From the NCBI GenBank assembly GCA_943789205.1, contig CALSTG010000001.1, positions 1,354,435 to 1,418,434 of the forward strand: a stretch of DNA of 64,000 nt, written 5' to 3'. Within the stretch, counting starts at the first letter, position 1; every line of letters begins with the position of its first letter. Below are positions 8,833 to 17,393 of this stretch, piece after piece. The notes under the pieces were generated by a model. It was not told where the DNA came from. It saw only the letters and a list, made by a program, of their open reading frames with translations, and did not search any database. Made by a program: the position numbers and the translations under genes. The stretch is from an uncultured Flavobacteriales bacterium. Lineage in GTDB: Bacteria; Bacteroidota; Bacteroidia; Flavobacteriales_D; Crocinitomicaceae.

Positions 8833-10995
8833 ATGTCTAAGAAAAGATCAAAAAAAAGGTCTAGTGGTGTCGGGCGGAAATCACTGAGAACATTACTCAT
8901 TCGTGTTTTTGAAAAACACAACTCCAAGGAATTAACCCACAAAGAAATTTGTCAAATTGTCGATGCGCGCGATCCTAATTCGCGACAAAATGTATTTGAT
9001 GAGCTGAATGTGCTCTTTAAACATGGATCTATAGACCGTGTAAATCATTTTACATTTAAAGCAAAATCCAATTTACAATATTTAGAAGGTCAAATTGATA
9101 TTACCCAGCGCGGTGCAGGTTTTGTTTCCTGCGAGGGTTATGATAAAGACTTTTACATTTCCCCACAAAATATTAATAAAGCTTTGCAAAGGGATACGGT
9201 AAAAATCAAGGTGATTAAACAAGGCCGTTCTAGAGATGAAGCGGTCGTTGTTGAAGTATTAAAGCGTGACAAAGTTCAATTTGTGGGCGCGCTTAGAATT
9301 CTAGATAAACATGCCGTTTTAATTCCTGATAATCATAGACTTGGCTTGGACATTGAGATTCCTAAAAACAAAATCAGTTCAGCAAAAAATGGTGATAAAG
9401 TCTTGGTCAAAATCACAACCTGGCCTCAAGGCAGAGAGACTCCTTATGGGGAGGTAACAGCCGTGCTAGGTGCCAGCGGTAGCAATGATGCAGAGATGTT
9501 AGGTATTTTGTACAATCAAGGTATTGAACCAGTATTCCCCGATGCGGTAATGGAAGAGGCTGAATATGTTAAAATTGAACTTGATGAAGAGGAAATTACT
9601 CGAAGAAGGGATTTTCGGGATATTCTTACTTTCACTATTGATCCATTAGATGCCAGAGATTTTGATGATGCCATTTCTATTCAAAGATTATCAAATGGAA
9701 ATTTAGAGATAGGCGTGCATATAGCCGATGTTAGTCATTATGTTCAAGAGGGCAGTGCCATGGATATTGAGGCTTTAAAAAGATCAAATTCTGTTTATTT
9801 AGTTGATCGAGTCATTCCTATGCTTCCTGAGCAACTTTCGAATGTCGTTTGTTCGTTACGTCCAAAGGAGGATAAATTTAGTTTTTCAGCTGTTTTTGAG
9901 CTCGATGAATCTGGTAAAATTTACAATGAATGGTTTGGTAAAACTGTCATTCATTCGGATAGAAGATTTACATATGAAGAGGCCCAAGATATTATAATGG
10001 GCGCTGATGGCGATCATAAGTCTGAATTGCACCTCTTGAATAAAATTGCAAAGACGCTAAGAAAAAGAAGAATGAAAAATGGCGCTTTAAGTATTGAATC
10101 CGAAGAAATGAGATTCCGCTTAAACGATCAAGGGTTTCCAGCAGAGGTAGTTGTGAAAACATCCAAAGAGGCACATAAATTAGTTGAAGAGTTCATGTTA
10201 TTGGCAAACAAGCAAGTCGCAATATTTTTAGGAAAGCCAAAACAAGAGGGTGATAAAGCGATAACAAGTCTATATAGAACACACGACCGACCGGACCCTG
10301 CAAAGCTTGACATTTTTTCAGTATTCATTAATAAATTCGGGTATAAGGTTGATTTGAATCAACCCGAACAAATTGCTAAAAATATAAATAAGCTTCTCGG
10401 AGACATTCGTTTAAAGAATGAATATTCTTTAATTCAGTCCATGGCAATAAGGTCCATGGCAAAAGCCGTTTATGAGACTGAGAACATTGGTCATTATGGG
10501 CTAGCTTTTGAGCATTACACGCATTTTACTTCCCCTATTCGTAGGTATGCTGATTTAGTGATTCATCGCATTTTACATTCAGCTGTTGAGAAACGAAAAA
10601 ACCCTTATGAAAAGGGATTAGAATCAATCTGTAAGCATATTTCGGCAAATGAAAGGAAGGCTTCAGAGGCAGAAAGAGAATCAACTAAATATTTTCAAAC
10701 CTTATTTGTGCAGGAACATATTGGTGAAGTTTTTGAAGGTACAATATCAGGAATTGCTGATCACGGCATGTATGTGAGGATGAAAGAAAATTACTGCGAA
10801 GGTATGGTTCCAATGAGTCAAATCCCTGGAGATAGATTTCATTTTGATCAGGATAAATTTTGTATTCGCGGCACTAAAACAAAAAAGGAGTATAATTTTG
10901 GTGATACCGTTTTTGTTCGAGTTTATGAGGTGAGCCCACGGAAGAGGCAAGTTGACTTGGAATTTGTAAGTGATCAAAAGGATGGCATTAATTAA
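8833..10995 (+). CDS. rnr: Ribonuclease R
   Basis: 720 residues. It has a basic N terminus (KKRSKKRSS), an N-terminal winged-helix region, cold-shock-type OB folds (residues about 70-220), the RNB exonuclease domain with the acidic metal-binding cluster DPLDARDFDDAIS near residue 275, and a C-terminal S1 domain (about 635-715, GTISGIADHGMYVRM). RNase R degrades structured RNA 3' to 5' in the cytoplasm. Its last 14 bases overlap the gamma-carbonic anhydrase gene, so the two are likely translationally coupled. Confidence 0.95.
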   Translation: MSKKRSKKRSSGVGRKSLRTLLIRVFEKHNSKELTHKEICQIVDARDPNSRQNVFDELNVLFKHGSIDRVNHFTFKAKSNLQYLEGQIDITQRGAGFVSCEGYDKDFYISPQNINKALQRDTVKIKVIKQGRSRDEAVVVEVLKRDKVQFVGALRILDKHAVLIPDNHRLGLDIEIPKNKISSAKNGDKVLVKITTWPQGRETPYGEVTAVLGASGSNDAEMLGILYNQGIEPVFPDAVMEEAEYVKIELDEEEITRRRDFRDILTFTIDPLDARDFDDAISIQRLSNGNLEIGVHIADVSHYVQEGSAMDIEALKRSNSVYLVDRVIPMLPEQLSNVVCSLRPKEDKFSFSAVFELDESGKIYNEWFGKTVIHSDRRFTYEEAQDIIMGADGDHKSELHLLNKIAKTLRKRRMKNGALSIESEEMRFRLNDQGFPAEVVVKTSKEAHKLVEEFMLLANKQVAIFLGKPKQEGDKAITSLYRTHDRPDPAKLDIFSVFINKFGYKVDLNQPEQIAKNINKLLGDIRLKNEYSLIQSMAIRSMAKAVYETENIGHYGLAFEHYTHFTSPIRRYADLVIHRILHSAVEKRKNPYEKGLESICKHISANERKASEAERESTKYFQTLFVQEHIGEVFEGTISGIADHGMYVRMKENYCEGMVPMSQIPGDRFHFDQDKFCIRGTKTKKEYNFGDTVFVRVYEVSPRKRQVDLEFVSDQKDGIN

Positions 10996-11494
10996 AAAAT
11001 GTAGAGGCTTTGAGCCCTATATCGGAGAAGACTGTTGGTTGGCAGAAAATGCAACGTTGGTTGGCGATTTGAAGATGGGTGACCAGTGCTCCGTATGGTT
11101 TAATGCAGTAATAAGAGCAGATGTTAATTCGATTCGGATTGGTAATAAAGTGAATGTTCAGGATGGTGCAGTTTTACATTGTACATATGAGAAGACCCAG
11201 GTGGTTATTGGCAATAATGTTTCTATCGGTCATAATGCACTAATTCATGGTTGTACTATTGAAGATAATGTATTGATTGGCATGGGTTCAATTGTTATGG
11301 ATAATTGTCATGTTGAATCGAATGCTATTGTAGCAGCAGGTGCTGTTTTATTAGAAGGAACTAAGGTAGAATCTTGGAGTATATATGCTGGCGTTCCTGC
11401 AAAGAAGGTTAAAACCTTATCTAAAGAGTTATTTAAAGGCGAGGTGGAACGAATTTCTAAAAATTACATTAAATATTCGTCTTGGTTTAAATAA
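10982..11494 (+). CDS. Gamma-class carbonic anhydrase family protein (left-handed beta helix)
   Basis: About 170 residues of hexapeptide repeats forming a left-handed beta helix (ENATLVGDLKMGDQCSVWF, then IRADVNSIRIGNKVNVQDGA). The three zinc-ligand histidines of the YrdA/gamma-CA family are present, in VLHCT and SIGHNALIHGC. ATG at 10982 was chosen; an in-frame start four codons earlier lies deep inside rnr. The family is annotated as carbonic anhydrase or acyltransferase-like, and activity varies between members. Followed directly by a bidirectional terminator. Confidence 0.9.
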   Translation: MALIKKCRGFEPYIGEDCWLAENATLVGDLKMGDQCSVWFNAVIRADVNSIRIGNKVNVQDGAVLHCTYEKTQVVIGNNVSIGHNALIHGCTIEDNVLIGMGSIVMDNCHVESNAIVAAGAVLLEGTKVESWSIYAGVPAKKVKTLSKELFKGEVERISKNYIKYSSWFK

Positions 11495-11495
11495 A

Positions 11496-11521
11496 AAAAG
11501 CGACCCTTTCGGATCGCTTTT
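11496..11521. terminator. Bidirectional intrinsic terminator between gamma-CA and proteorhodopsin genes
   Basis: An A-run, then GCGACCC, loop TTTC, GGATCGC and a T-run: a stem of about 11 pairs with one G-T wobble. With A and T tracts on both sides it can terminate both convergent genes. Confidence 0.85.
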
Positions 11522-11546
11522 CAAAAATCTAAAATCTAAATTTTTA

Positions 11547-12278
11547 TTATGCTTCTTTAGTAGACGCTACAGCTAGAGAATACACAACTAAACCGAAACC
11601 GATTTTGTTGATTGCATCACCAATGTTATAAATTACGTCCATCGCTAACTCCATTCCGAAGATTTCACCTTCAGCACCGTACCAACCTGCAGTACCTGCC
11701 ATGTAACCGATTGGGTAAATTGCCCATCCAATTAAAACGAATTTACAAAGTGTATTGTGTGCACTTAATACTGCCCCGCCTGCTTTTGTTGCTAAGGCTT
11801 TCGCTTCGCCAAACATGATCAAGTAAACAATGTAGAAATAAGCAAGACCAGAAAGTAAACCCCACATTGCTGCGTTGTCTCTGTCAACACCTTCACCCCA
11901 GTATCCTGTAACTAACATTACTACTGAAGCTCCAATCAAAGTCCACATTAATTTTTGTGTAGCTCCTGCTACTTTCAAAATTAAGTAGAACTCTACGCAC
12001 ATTAAAGGAACTGTAAGAATCCAATCTACATATCTAAAGAATGTAGGTGACTCACCTGTAGACGCCCAATAGTCACGCATGTAATAATAGTGAACTGCGG
12101 CTATGAAGGTGATCAAACCGGAAACAAGAATAGAAGTTCTCCATTTGCGGTCAAATGAGTTCATAGATAAAAAGAAGAAGGCAGCGGCTGCCATCATCGC
12201 CATACATCCTACGAAGAATGTAAAGCCAACATAATCATCGGTTGCCATTCGAGGCACCATAAGCATTAAATTATTCAT
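11547..12278 (-). CDS. Proteorhodopsin, green-absorbing light-driven proton pump
   Basis: 243 residues from the ATG at 12278, with seven transmembrane helices. Helix C reads RYVDWILTVPLMCVEFYL. It has the proton acceptor Asp85, Thr89 and proton donor Glu96 (the D-T-E set of outward H+ pumps), and Met93 at the colour-tuning site (105 in classic numbering), which indicates green absorption. His63, partner of the acceptor, is present in AAVHYYYM. The retinal lysine is Lys225 in GDAINKIGFG, with counter-ion Asp221. It uses light to build a proton gradient across the inner membrane. An in-frame upstream start at 12332 is less likely. No carotenoid or retinal synthesis genes lie in this window. Confidence 0.95.
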   Translation of the reverse strand: MNNLMLMVPRMATDDYVGFTFFVGCMAMMAAAAFFFLSMNSFDRKWRTSILVSGLITFIAAVHYYYMRDYWASTGESPTFFRYVDWILTVPLMCVEFYLILKVAGATQKLMWTLIGASVVMLVTGYWGEGVDRDNAAMWGLLSGLAYFYIVYLIMFGEAKALATKAGGAVLSAHNTLCKFVLIGWAIYPIGYMAGTAGWYGAEGEIFGMELAMDVIYNIGDAINKIGFGLVVYSLAVASTKEA

Positions 12279-12697
12279 TTTGTTAAGTTTTTGGTTATGA
12301 GGTTTAAACAAGAGTTGTTTAGAAAAGTTCATTTTTGTGCACGTTTTTTTTAGAATAAAAGCACATTAAAAACGTTAAGTAGTTGAATTATAGACATTTA
12401 ATACGTAAAAAAAATGAGAATTTTTTGTACAAATAAATTTTTTATCATCTCTTTATATGTGATTTTTGATTTTGGAAGGGACAGTGTTGTGCATCTTTTG
12501 TAAGTAGTTTTTAAAAAAGGAATACTTAAATCTTAACGATAGGTTTTTCAACTAACATATTTATGATGGTATTAAGGCTATTTTAAAATAGCAACCTCAG
12601 TTTACAGAATATAGAATGCTCTAAACTTTTTCATTTTGAATGTAATTACAACTTTCAACCTTCTGTCTTTTTAAGTATTTTAGCTGAAAATAAAAGG
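12279..12697. other. Divergent intergenic region between proteorhodopsin and pepP
   Basis: A 419-base A/T-rich gap holding the promoters of two divergent genes. No TAnnTTTG box with good spacing was found on either strand and no coding frame is convincing. The only clear structure is a 16-base perfect palindrome at 12577-12592. Confidence 0.6.
12577..12592. repeat. 16-base perfect palindrome
   Basis: GCTATTTTAAAATAGC, self-complementary across all 16 bases, 105 bases upstream of pepP and about 300 bases upstream of the proteorhodopsin gene. It has no loop, so it looks more like a dimeric regulator's binding site than a terminator. The protein that would bind it is unknown. Confidence 0.5.
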
Positions 12698-13990
12698 ATG
12701 AAATATCAAACGATTGATGCGGCACTATATAAATTAAATAGAAAGGATTTTATGTCACAAATGGAAGATGGCGCTCTTGCTGTTTTTAATTCGAATGATA
12801 TATTTCCAATAAGCGCGGACAGTACAATGCCATTTCAGCAGCACAGAGATATTTTATTTTTATCTGGCGTAGATCAAGAAGAATCAATATTGGTATTATT
12901 TCCAAATGCTAAAAACCCAAACCAACGAGAGGTACTTTTTCTAAAAGAGACCAGCGAACTAATTGCTATATGGGAAGGAGAAAAATTAGATAAGAAAAGA
13001 GCCTTAGAGGTTTCAGGTATCGCCACCGTACATTGGCTTCAGGATTTTCAAACGGTATTCAAGCAAATGATGGCTGAAGCATCTGGAGTGTATTTAAATA
13101 CGAATGAGCATCTCAGAGCCAACACAGAAGTAGAAACTAGAGAAGATCGTTTTATTAAAAAAGTAAAACAAGACTATCCCACACATCAAGTCCATAAATC
13201 TGCACCAATATTGCATCGTTTAAGGTCTGTGAAACATCCCATTGAAATTAATTTGATGCAGAAAGCTTGTGATATTACGAAGGCAGGAATTCATAGATTA
13301 CTAAAGTTCATTAAACCAGGCGTATGGGAGCATCATATTGAGGCAGAGCTTGCACACGAGTTCTTGATGCATTCTTCCCGAGGTTTTGCTTACACGCCAA
13401 TAATTGCCTCTGGAAAGAATGCCTGTGTTTTACATTACATCGAAAATAACAAAGAGTGTTTTGATGGAGATGTTATTTTGCTTGACGTCGGTGCTGAATA
13501 TGCAAACTATGCATCCGATTTAACAAGATGCATTCCCGTGAGTGGAACTTTTACAGCAAGACAAAAAGAAGTATATAATGCTGTACTTCACGTTAAGAAC
13601 GAAGCTGAAAAATTATTGGTTCCAGGAACGATGATGTCCGAATACCATAAACAAGTAGGCCTTCTAATGGAGGAGCAATTGGTTAAGCTAAAATTAATAT
13701 CACTTTCGGATATTAAATCTCAAAATCCTGATTGGCCTGCTTATAAAAAATACTTTATGCATGGGACCTCTCATTTTATTGGTTTAGATACCCATGACGT
13801 TGGACTTTGGAATGAGCCGATAAAGGCGGGTATGGCTTTTACGTGCGAACCAGGGATTTATATACCTGAAGAAAATTTAGGTATTCGTCTAGAGGATGAT
13901 CTGGTCGTACAAGAAAAAGGAGCACCTTTAAATTTAATGTCTGAAATCCCTCTTGAAGCGGATGAAATTGAGGACTTAATGAATTCTTGA
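12698..13990 (+). CDS. pepP: Xaa-Pro aminopeptidase (aminopeptidase P family)
   Basis: 430 residues. The N-terminal creatinase-like domain (about 1-170) starts with an aminopeptidase P N-domain, and the C-terminal pita-bread metallopeptidase domain holds the two-metal site. Ligands are visible as Asp in LLDVGAEYANYASDLTRC (two Asp), His in HGTSHFIGLDTHDVG, Glu in CEPGIYIP and Glu in GIRLEDD. It removes an N-terminal residue before proline. The following hydrolase gene begins 4 bases after its stop. Confidence 0.92.
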   Translation: MKYQTIDAALYKLNRKDFMSQMEDGALAVFNSNDIFPISADSTMPFQQHRDILFLSGVDQEESILVLFPNAKNPNQREVLFLKETSELIAIWEGEKLDKKRALEVSGIATVHWLQDFQTVFKQMMAEASGVYLNTNEHLRANTEVETREDRFIKKVKQDYPTHQVHKSAPILHRLRSVKHPIEINLMQKACDITKAGIHRLLKFIKPGVWEHHIEAELAHEFLMHSSRGFAYTPIIASGKNACVLHYIENNKECFDGDVILLDVGAEYANYASDLTRCIPVSGTFTARQKEVYNAVLHVKNEAEKLLVPGTMMSEYHKQVGLLMEEQLVKLKLISLSDIKSQNPDWPAYKKYFMHGTSHFIGLDTHDVGLWNEPIKAGMAFTCEPGIYIPEENLGIRLEDDLVVQEKGAPLNLMSEIPLEADEIEDLMNS

Positions 13991-13994
13991 TTTT

Positions 13995-14741
13995 TTGTTA
14001 GCTTATAAAATAATAGGTTCTGGAAAACCATCTTGTGTATTGATACATGGTTTTTTAGAGTCTTCTGAAATGTGGGATGCCCTGTCACTTGACCTTCTTG
14101 AGATTTCTTTCATATGTATTGACCTTCCTGGACATGGGAGTTCATCTTTTAATGGGTTCACTAATGTCGAAAAAGGAATGGAAGAATTGGCTTTTGCCGT
14201 TATAGAGGTTTTAGAAAGTCTCAACATTCATGATTTTAATATTGTTGGTCATTCCCTAGGTGGCTACGTTGCGCTAGAGGTAAAACGAATTCGCAATAAT
14301 TGTAAAAAACTGGTGCTGTTAAATTCAAATTATTCGGAAGATAGTCCAGCAAAAATATTAGATAGGAAGCGCATAGCATCTATTGTAAAAAAATCAAAAT
14401 CCTTATTTATTCAAAAGGCAATACCATCACTCTTTTCAAACCCTTCTTCGCAGAAGAATGAAATTTCCCGAATGATTTCAAGTGCACTAACGATTCCGTC
14501 TGACGCTATTGCATGGACTTCACTTGCGATGGCAAGTCGCAAGAAATGGACCTCTTTAGAACCAACCAAAGATTTCTACCTGATTCAAGGCTCCTTGGAT
14601 CACATGCGTGCAAATCGCGGAAATGAATTCCAACTTCTCGATAAGAATCAGGTTTTTAAAATAGACAATGCGGGTCACATGAGTCATATTGAAAACCCTT
14701 CGGAACTTATGCGTCTTTTAAAGCTGATTTTGGAGTGCTAA
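13995..14741 (+). CDS. Alpha/beta fold hydrolase
   Basis: 248 residues. It has the oxyanion motif HGFLESSEMW near residue 20, the nucleophile elbow GHSLGGY near 90, the acid in LIQGSLDHM near 205 and the His in DNAGHMSHIENP near 228. That is a complete catalytic triad of the MenH/haloperoxidase-like alpha/beta hydrolases. The start is TTG at 13995, 4 bases after the pepP stop; the in-frame stop at 13980 rules out a much longer protein. The substrate cannot be told from the sequence. Confidence 0.8.
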   Translation: MLAYKIIGSGKPSCVLIHGFLESSEMWDALSLDLLEISFICIDLPGHGSSSFNGFTNVEKGMEELAFAVIEVLESLNIHDFNIVGHSLGGYVALEVKRIRNNCKKLVLLNSNYSEDSPAKILDRKRIASIVKKSKSLFIQKAIPSLFSNPSSQKNEISRMISSALTIPSDAIAWTSLAMASRKKWTSLEPTKDFYLIQGSLDHMRANRGNEFQLLDKNQVFKIDNAGHMSHIENPSELMRLLKLILEC

Positions 14742-14793
14742 AAGTCTTCATGGTCAGTGCAAAGTTCAGATTATCAGTATGATATTTTTATTT

Positions 14794-14809
14794 TTGGCAC
14801 GGTTATGGC
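14794..14809 (+). promoter_or_regulatory. Sigma-54 (-24/-12) promoter candidate
   Basis: TTGGCACG at 14794-14801, four bases, then TGGC at 14806-14809. The -24 half is a perfect match to the sigma-54 consensus. The -12 half has one mismatch (TGGC for TTGC), and the GG-to-GC spacing is exactly 10 bases. The start site would fall near 14821, giving a leader of about 56 bases before the ATG at 14877. rpoN itself is encoded at 3279-4718. Confidence 0.6.
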
Positions 14810-14876
14810 TTTTAGATCATCGATTAGAAAACATTAATTTCAATCAACACTTTTTATTAATTAAAAATCCATCCTT

Positions 14877-15860
14877 ATGAAAACACCCGTACTTTTATCT
14901 TTCTTAATTATATCAATGGCCGTTTTTGGACAAAAACGCACCTCCACACGAAGTGTTTCAACAAAGCAGTCAACACCGAAACCAGCGGTAAGGCAAACTC
15001 CGAGGCCGCGGCCTTCAAGTTCCTTTTCTAGACCCTCAAGTTCGTCCTCTAGACCTTCGAGTTCACCCTCTAGACCTTCGAGTTCTTCTCCATCGTATTA
15101 CGAGGCACCTAGACCACAGCGACATCAAACAAGAAATCCCGCACCGAGTACAAATAACAATAGCGGTAGAACTCCGAGTACCCAAACCGGCTCCAATGGT
15201 TCAACAGGAACTTCAGGAAGTTCGTCGAATACCAGTCCGTCAGTAACGAATTTTCATTCTCAATCTGCCGGAACTAGTCCAAGTACAGGATACTATACAA
15301 ATTCAGGCCCTATAGTTTCTGTTTCAGGGACCGGAATTGAGTACATGCGTATTGCTAATGCCACAGGTGGTCAATACTTGATTTATTCACAAAAGGAGTC
15401 TGCTAAGGCGATTGAAGATGTGATTCGTCAATATGCAAATGATTCTTCTGACATCGTTATTCTTGTTGATGTATCTGGTAGTATGTCTAATAATGTGAAG
15501 GATATTTCAAAGGAAAGCGACAAAATTGTTCAAGCCATGCCAATAGGATCTCGTTTAGGCGGAGCAGTATTCAAATTTTCAAAGCATCCTAAATGGTTTC
15601 AATTTTCGGATTTAAATGAAGACCACTTTTACGCGCTAGATTTAATTACGGCGAGTCGCAGATATATGAGTAGTGAGTCTCATTATGATGCAATGTTAAA
15701 AGCAATTCATTCAAATACTTGGGAAAACAGAAAGCGAATGATTATTACCTTAACTGACGAGTTTGTCGAGTCCGGTGAAAACTTCAATCCTTCTAGTGCT
15801 GTCATTTCAGCAGCCAATGCGAAAAATATAGAAATACATACAATCATGCTTTCCTACTAA
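14877..15860 (+). CDS. Secreted Ser/Pro-rich protein with C-terminal von Willebrand factor A domain
   Basis: 327 residues. Signal peptide ends at AVFGQ. Residues 20-140 are low-complexity Ser/Pro/Thr/Arg, including SRPSSS repeats encoded by 21-base tandem repeats. Residues about 190-327 form a VWA domain with the metal-ion-dependent adhesion motif DVSGSMS, and TLTDEFVES later. VWA domains mediate metal-dependent protein binding. There is no T9SS tail, so it probably stays in the periplasm or uses another route. A sigma-54 promoter candidate lies upstream. The function is unknown; a role in envelope assembly or adhesion is inference. Confidence 0.8.
   Translation: MKTPVLLSFLIISMAVFGQKRTSTRSVSTKQSTPKPAVRQTPRPRPSSSFSRPSSSSSRPSSSPSRPSSSSPSYYEAPRPQRHQTRNPAPSTNNNSGRTPSTQTGSNGSTGTSGSSSNTSPSVTNFHSQSAGTSPSTGYYTNSGPIVSVSGTGIEYMRIANATGGQYLIYSQKESAKAIEDVIRQYANDSSDIVILVDVSGSMSNNVKDISKESDKIVQAMPIGSRLGGAVFKFSKHPKWFQFSDLNEDHFYALDLITASRRYMSSESHYDAMLKAIHSNTWENRKRMIITLTDEFVESGENFNPSSAVISAANAKNIEIHTIMLSY
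15006..15089 (+). repeat. 21-base tandem repeat in the VWA protein gene
   Basis: Three clear units at 15027-15047, 15048-15068 and 15069-15089, of the form TCTAGACCTTCGAGTTC plus four variable bases, preceded by a weaker unit at 15006-15026. They encode the SRPSSS segments. Tandem units of this size can vary in copy number by slippage. Confidence 0.85.
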
Positions 15861-15882
15861 TTAAAGGGGCATGAAATATTAT

Positions 15883-15935
15883 TGCCGTTAATCGTTCATT
15901 TGAAATTAGTTATTTTAGTGAAACTTTTAACGGCA
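15883..15935. repeat. 9-base inverted repeat flanking the presumed promoter of the M23 gene
   Basis: TGCCGTTAA at 15883-15891 and its exact complement TTAACGGCA at 15927-15935, separated by 35 bases. The second arm is followed by five T and then immediately the ATG at 15941. The segment between contains TATTTTAG, one mismatch from the -7 consensus. It could be an operator pair or a weak hairpin. Confidence 0.45.
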
Positions 15936-15940
15936 TTTTT

Positions 15941-16501
15941 ATGCGTCTGCAATTATTTTTACTACTTCTAATATGTAACAGCACTTTTGCCCAAAAGAGT
16001 GCGCTTAATGAAGGGCCTGATCATATTTACGCACTACCATTCGAATCCGGAAAAACGATTCTAATCATGCAAGGTTATAATGGCAAATACTCTCATAAAA
16101 ATAAGTTTGCTTTGGATTTTAGGCTTAGAAAAGGAAAACCAATTTGTGCCTCGAGATCTGGAAAAGTCATTAAAATGGTTGAGCACAATAACGAAGGTGG
16201 TGGGAATATTAAATTCGTAAATAAAGCGAATTATGTGGTGGTTGATCATGGCGATGGTACGTATGCAGGTTATTGGCACTTAGAACAGAATGGAGCTTTA
16301 GTCGAAGTAGGTGATATTGTAAAAGTTGGAGATAAAATAGGTACATCGGGAAGTACAGGGTTTTCGACAATGGCGCATCTTCACTTTATGGTTTACCGTT
16401 ATAATGAAGAAGGAAAACAACAAACGATTCCTACTTATTTTGCGACTAAGAAAAAACCATGCAAACGTCTGAAATCCTACAGTTTGGTTCGACGTAAATG
16501 A
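15941..16501 (+). CDS. M23 family metallopeptidase (LytM-like)
   Basis: 186 residues. Signal peptide ends at STFAQ. The peptidase domain spans about residues 40-165, with zinc ligands in SHKNKFALDF (His, Asp) and in HLHF, plus the typical turn GDKIGTSGSTGFSTMAHLHF. M23 enzymes cut peptidoglycan cross-links or act as scaffolds for cell-wall hydrolases in the periplasm. It has no partner domain such as LysM or a coiled coil. A bidirectional terminator follows. Confidence 0.88.
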   Translation: MRLQLFLLLLICNSTFAQKSALNEGPDHIYALPFESGKTILIMQGYNGKYSHKNKFALDFRLRKGKPICASRSGKVIKMVEHNNEGGGNIKFVNKANYVVVDHGDGTYAGYWHLEQNGALVEVGDIVKVGDKIGTSGSTGFSTMAHLHFMVYRYNEEGKQQTIPTYFATKKKPCKRLKSYSLVRRK

Positions 16502-16512
16502 TTAAATAGACA

Positions 16513-16540
16513 TAAAAAAAGCCGAGACGAACTCGGCTTA
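16513..16540. terminator. Bidirectional intrinsic terminator
   Basis: A-run, GCCGAG, ACGA loop region, CTCGGC, TTAAT. It serves the M23 gene on one strand and the OMP gene ending at 16559 on the other. Confidence 0.75.
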
Positions 16541-16558
16541 ATATTAAAAATATGGTAT

Positions 16559-17185
16559 CTAAAATTTTAAGGCAAGGCCAAATTGAATTGGCGCACCACC
16601 CCAAGCACCCAATTCTATGTGGGCACCCAAATTTTCGGTAAAGAAATATCTTGCTCCGAATGCCAAACGAAATGAAACAGGAATTAGTGCCTCCTCCTGT
16701 TCTGCATCTACTTCACCATTGGTAGAAGAAACTCGGTTTACCATTTTATAACCAATACCAGCACCTATATATGCATCCAACTGATCATTTTGAACAATGT
16801 GCTTATTTAAACGAACCATAATTCTCGACCTTTTTGTTGTTAAATCATAATTGTTTGATGCTATGGAATCATTGAAACTGTCTGAAACCGGATCATAAAC
16901 AGAGAAAGTATCTATTGCATCATAGTTATAACCTGTAGTAACAAAATTCCCATCAATGCCAATTCCGAAATCATCGGCAAGCATATATTCGAATCGACCA
17001 CCAAATGCAAAAGGACCACCATTCACCGTGTAATTTTCTCCTAGATCTCCGTTGTCCCATAAAATATTACCAGTGGGAAATCCTACTCCAGCATCAAGCA
17101 GGATACTACCCTGCATTACAGGTGATTGTGCATTGATTGAAATTGAAAAGATAAGCCCAATAGTTAAAAATAAAATCTTTTTCAT
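16559..17185 (-). CDS. Outer membrane beta-barrel protein (OmpA/OprF-like fold, no peptidoglycan domain)
   Basis: 208 residues. Signal peptide ends at SINAQ. The rest shows alternating strands with glycine and aromatic residues (GGRFEYMLADDFGIGIDGNF, YIGAGIGYKMVN) and ends with a terminal Phe (FGLALKF), as in 8-stranded outer membrane barrels. It carries no known binding motif. Single gene, convergent with the M23 peptidase. Confidence 0.7.
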   Translation of the reverse strand: MKKILFLTIGLIFSISINAQSPVMQGSILLDAGVGFPTGNILWDNGDLGENYTVNGGPFAFGGRFEYMLADDFGIGIDGNFVTTGYNYDAIDTFSVYDPVSDSFNDSIASNNYDLTTKRSRIMVRLNKHIVQNDQLDAYIGAGIGYKMVNRVSSTNGEVDAEQEEALIPVSFRLAFGARYFFTENLGAHIELGAWGGAPIQFGLALKF

Positions 17186-17393
17186 ATTAAATAATTTAAG
17201 TTTGATTAAGGGTACGATTATTCTTTCAAAAAGGTTTGATATAAAGACAATTTTGAGTCAACTTTCAAACTAAATTTAAATTTAATTTATCTGGTAAATT
17301 AATTCTCAACAATACATTGTGCAGTTGTTTCATGTTAATTCTACATTTCTAACCGTTAATTACATTATCTTTAGAATCTAAATAAGAGTAACG

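Noticed and set aside
15861-15890. GGGGCATG ... TTGCC as a second sigma-54 promoter
   Set aside because: The GG-to-GC spacing is 14 bases, not 10.
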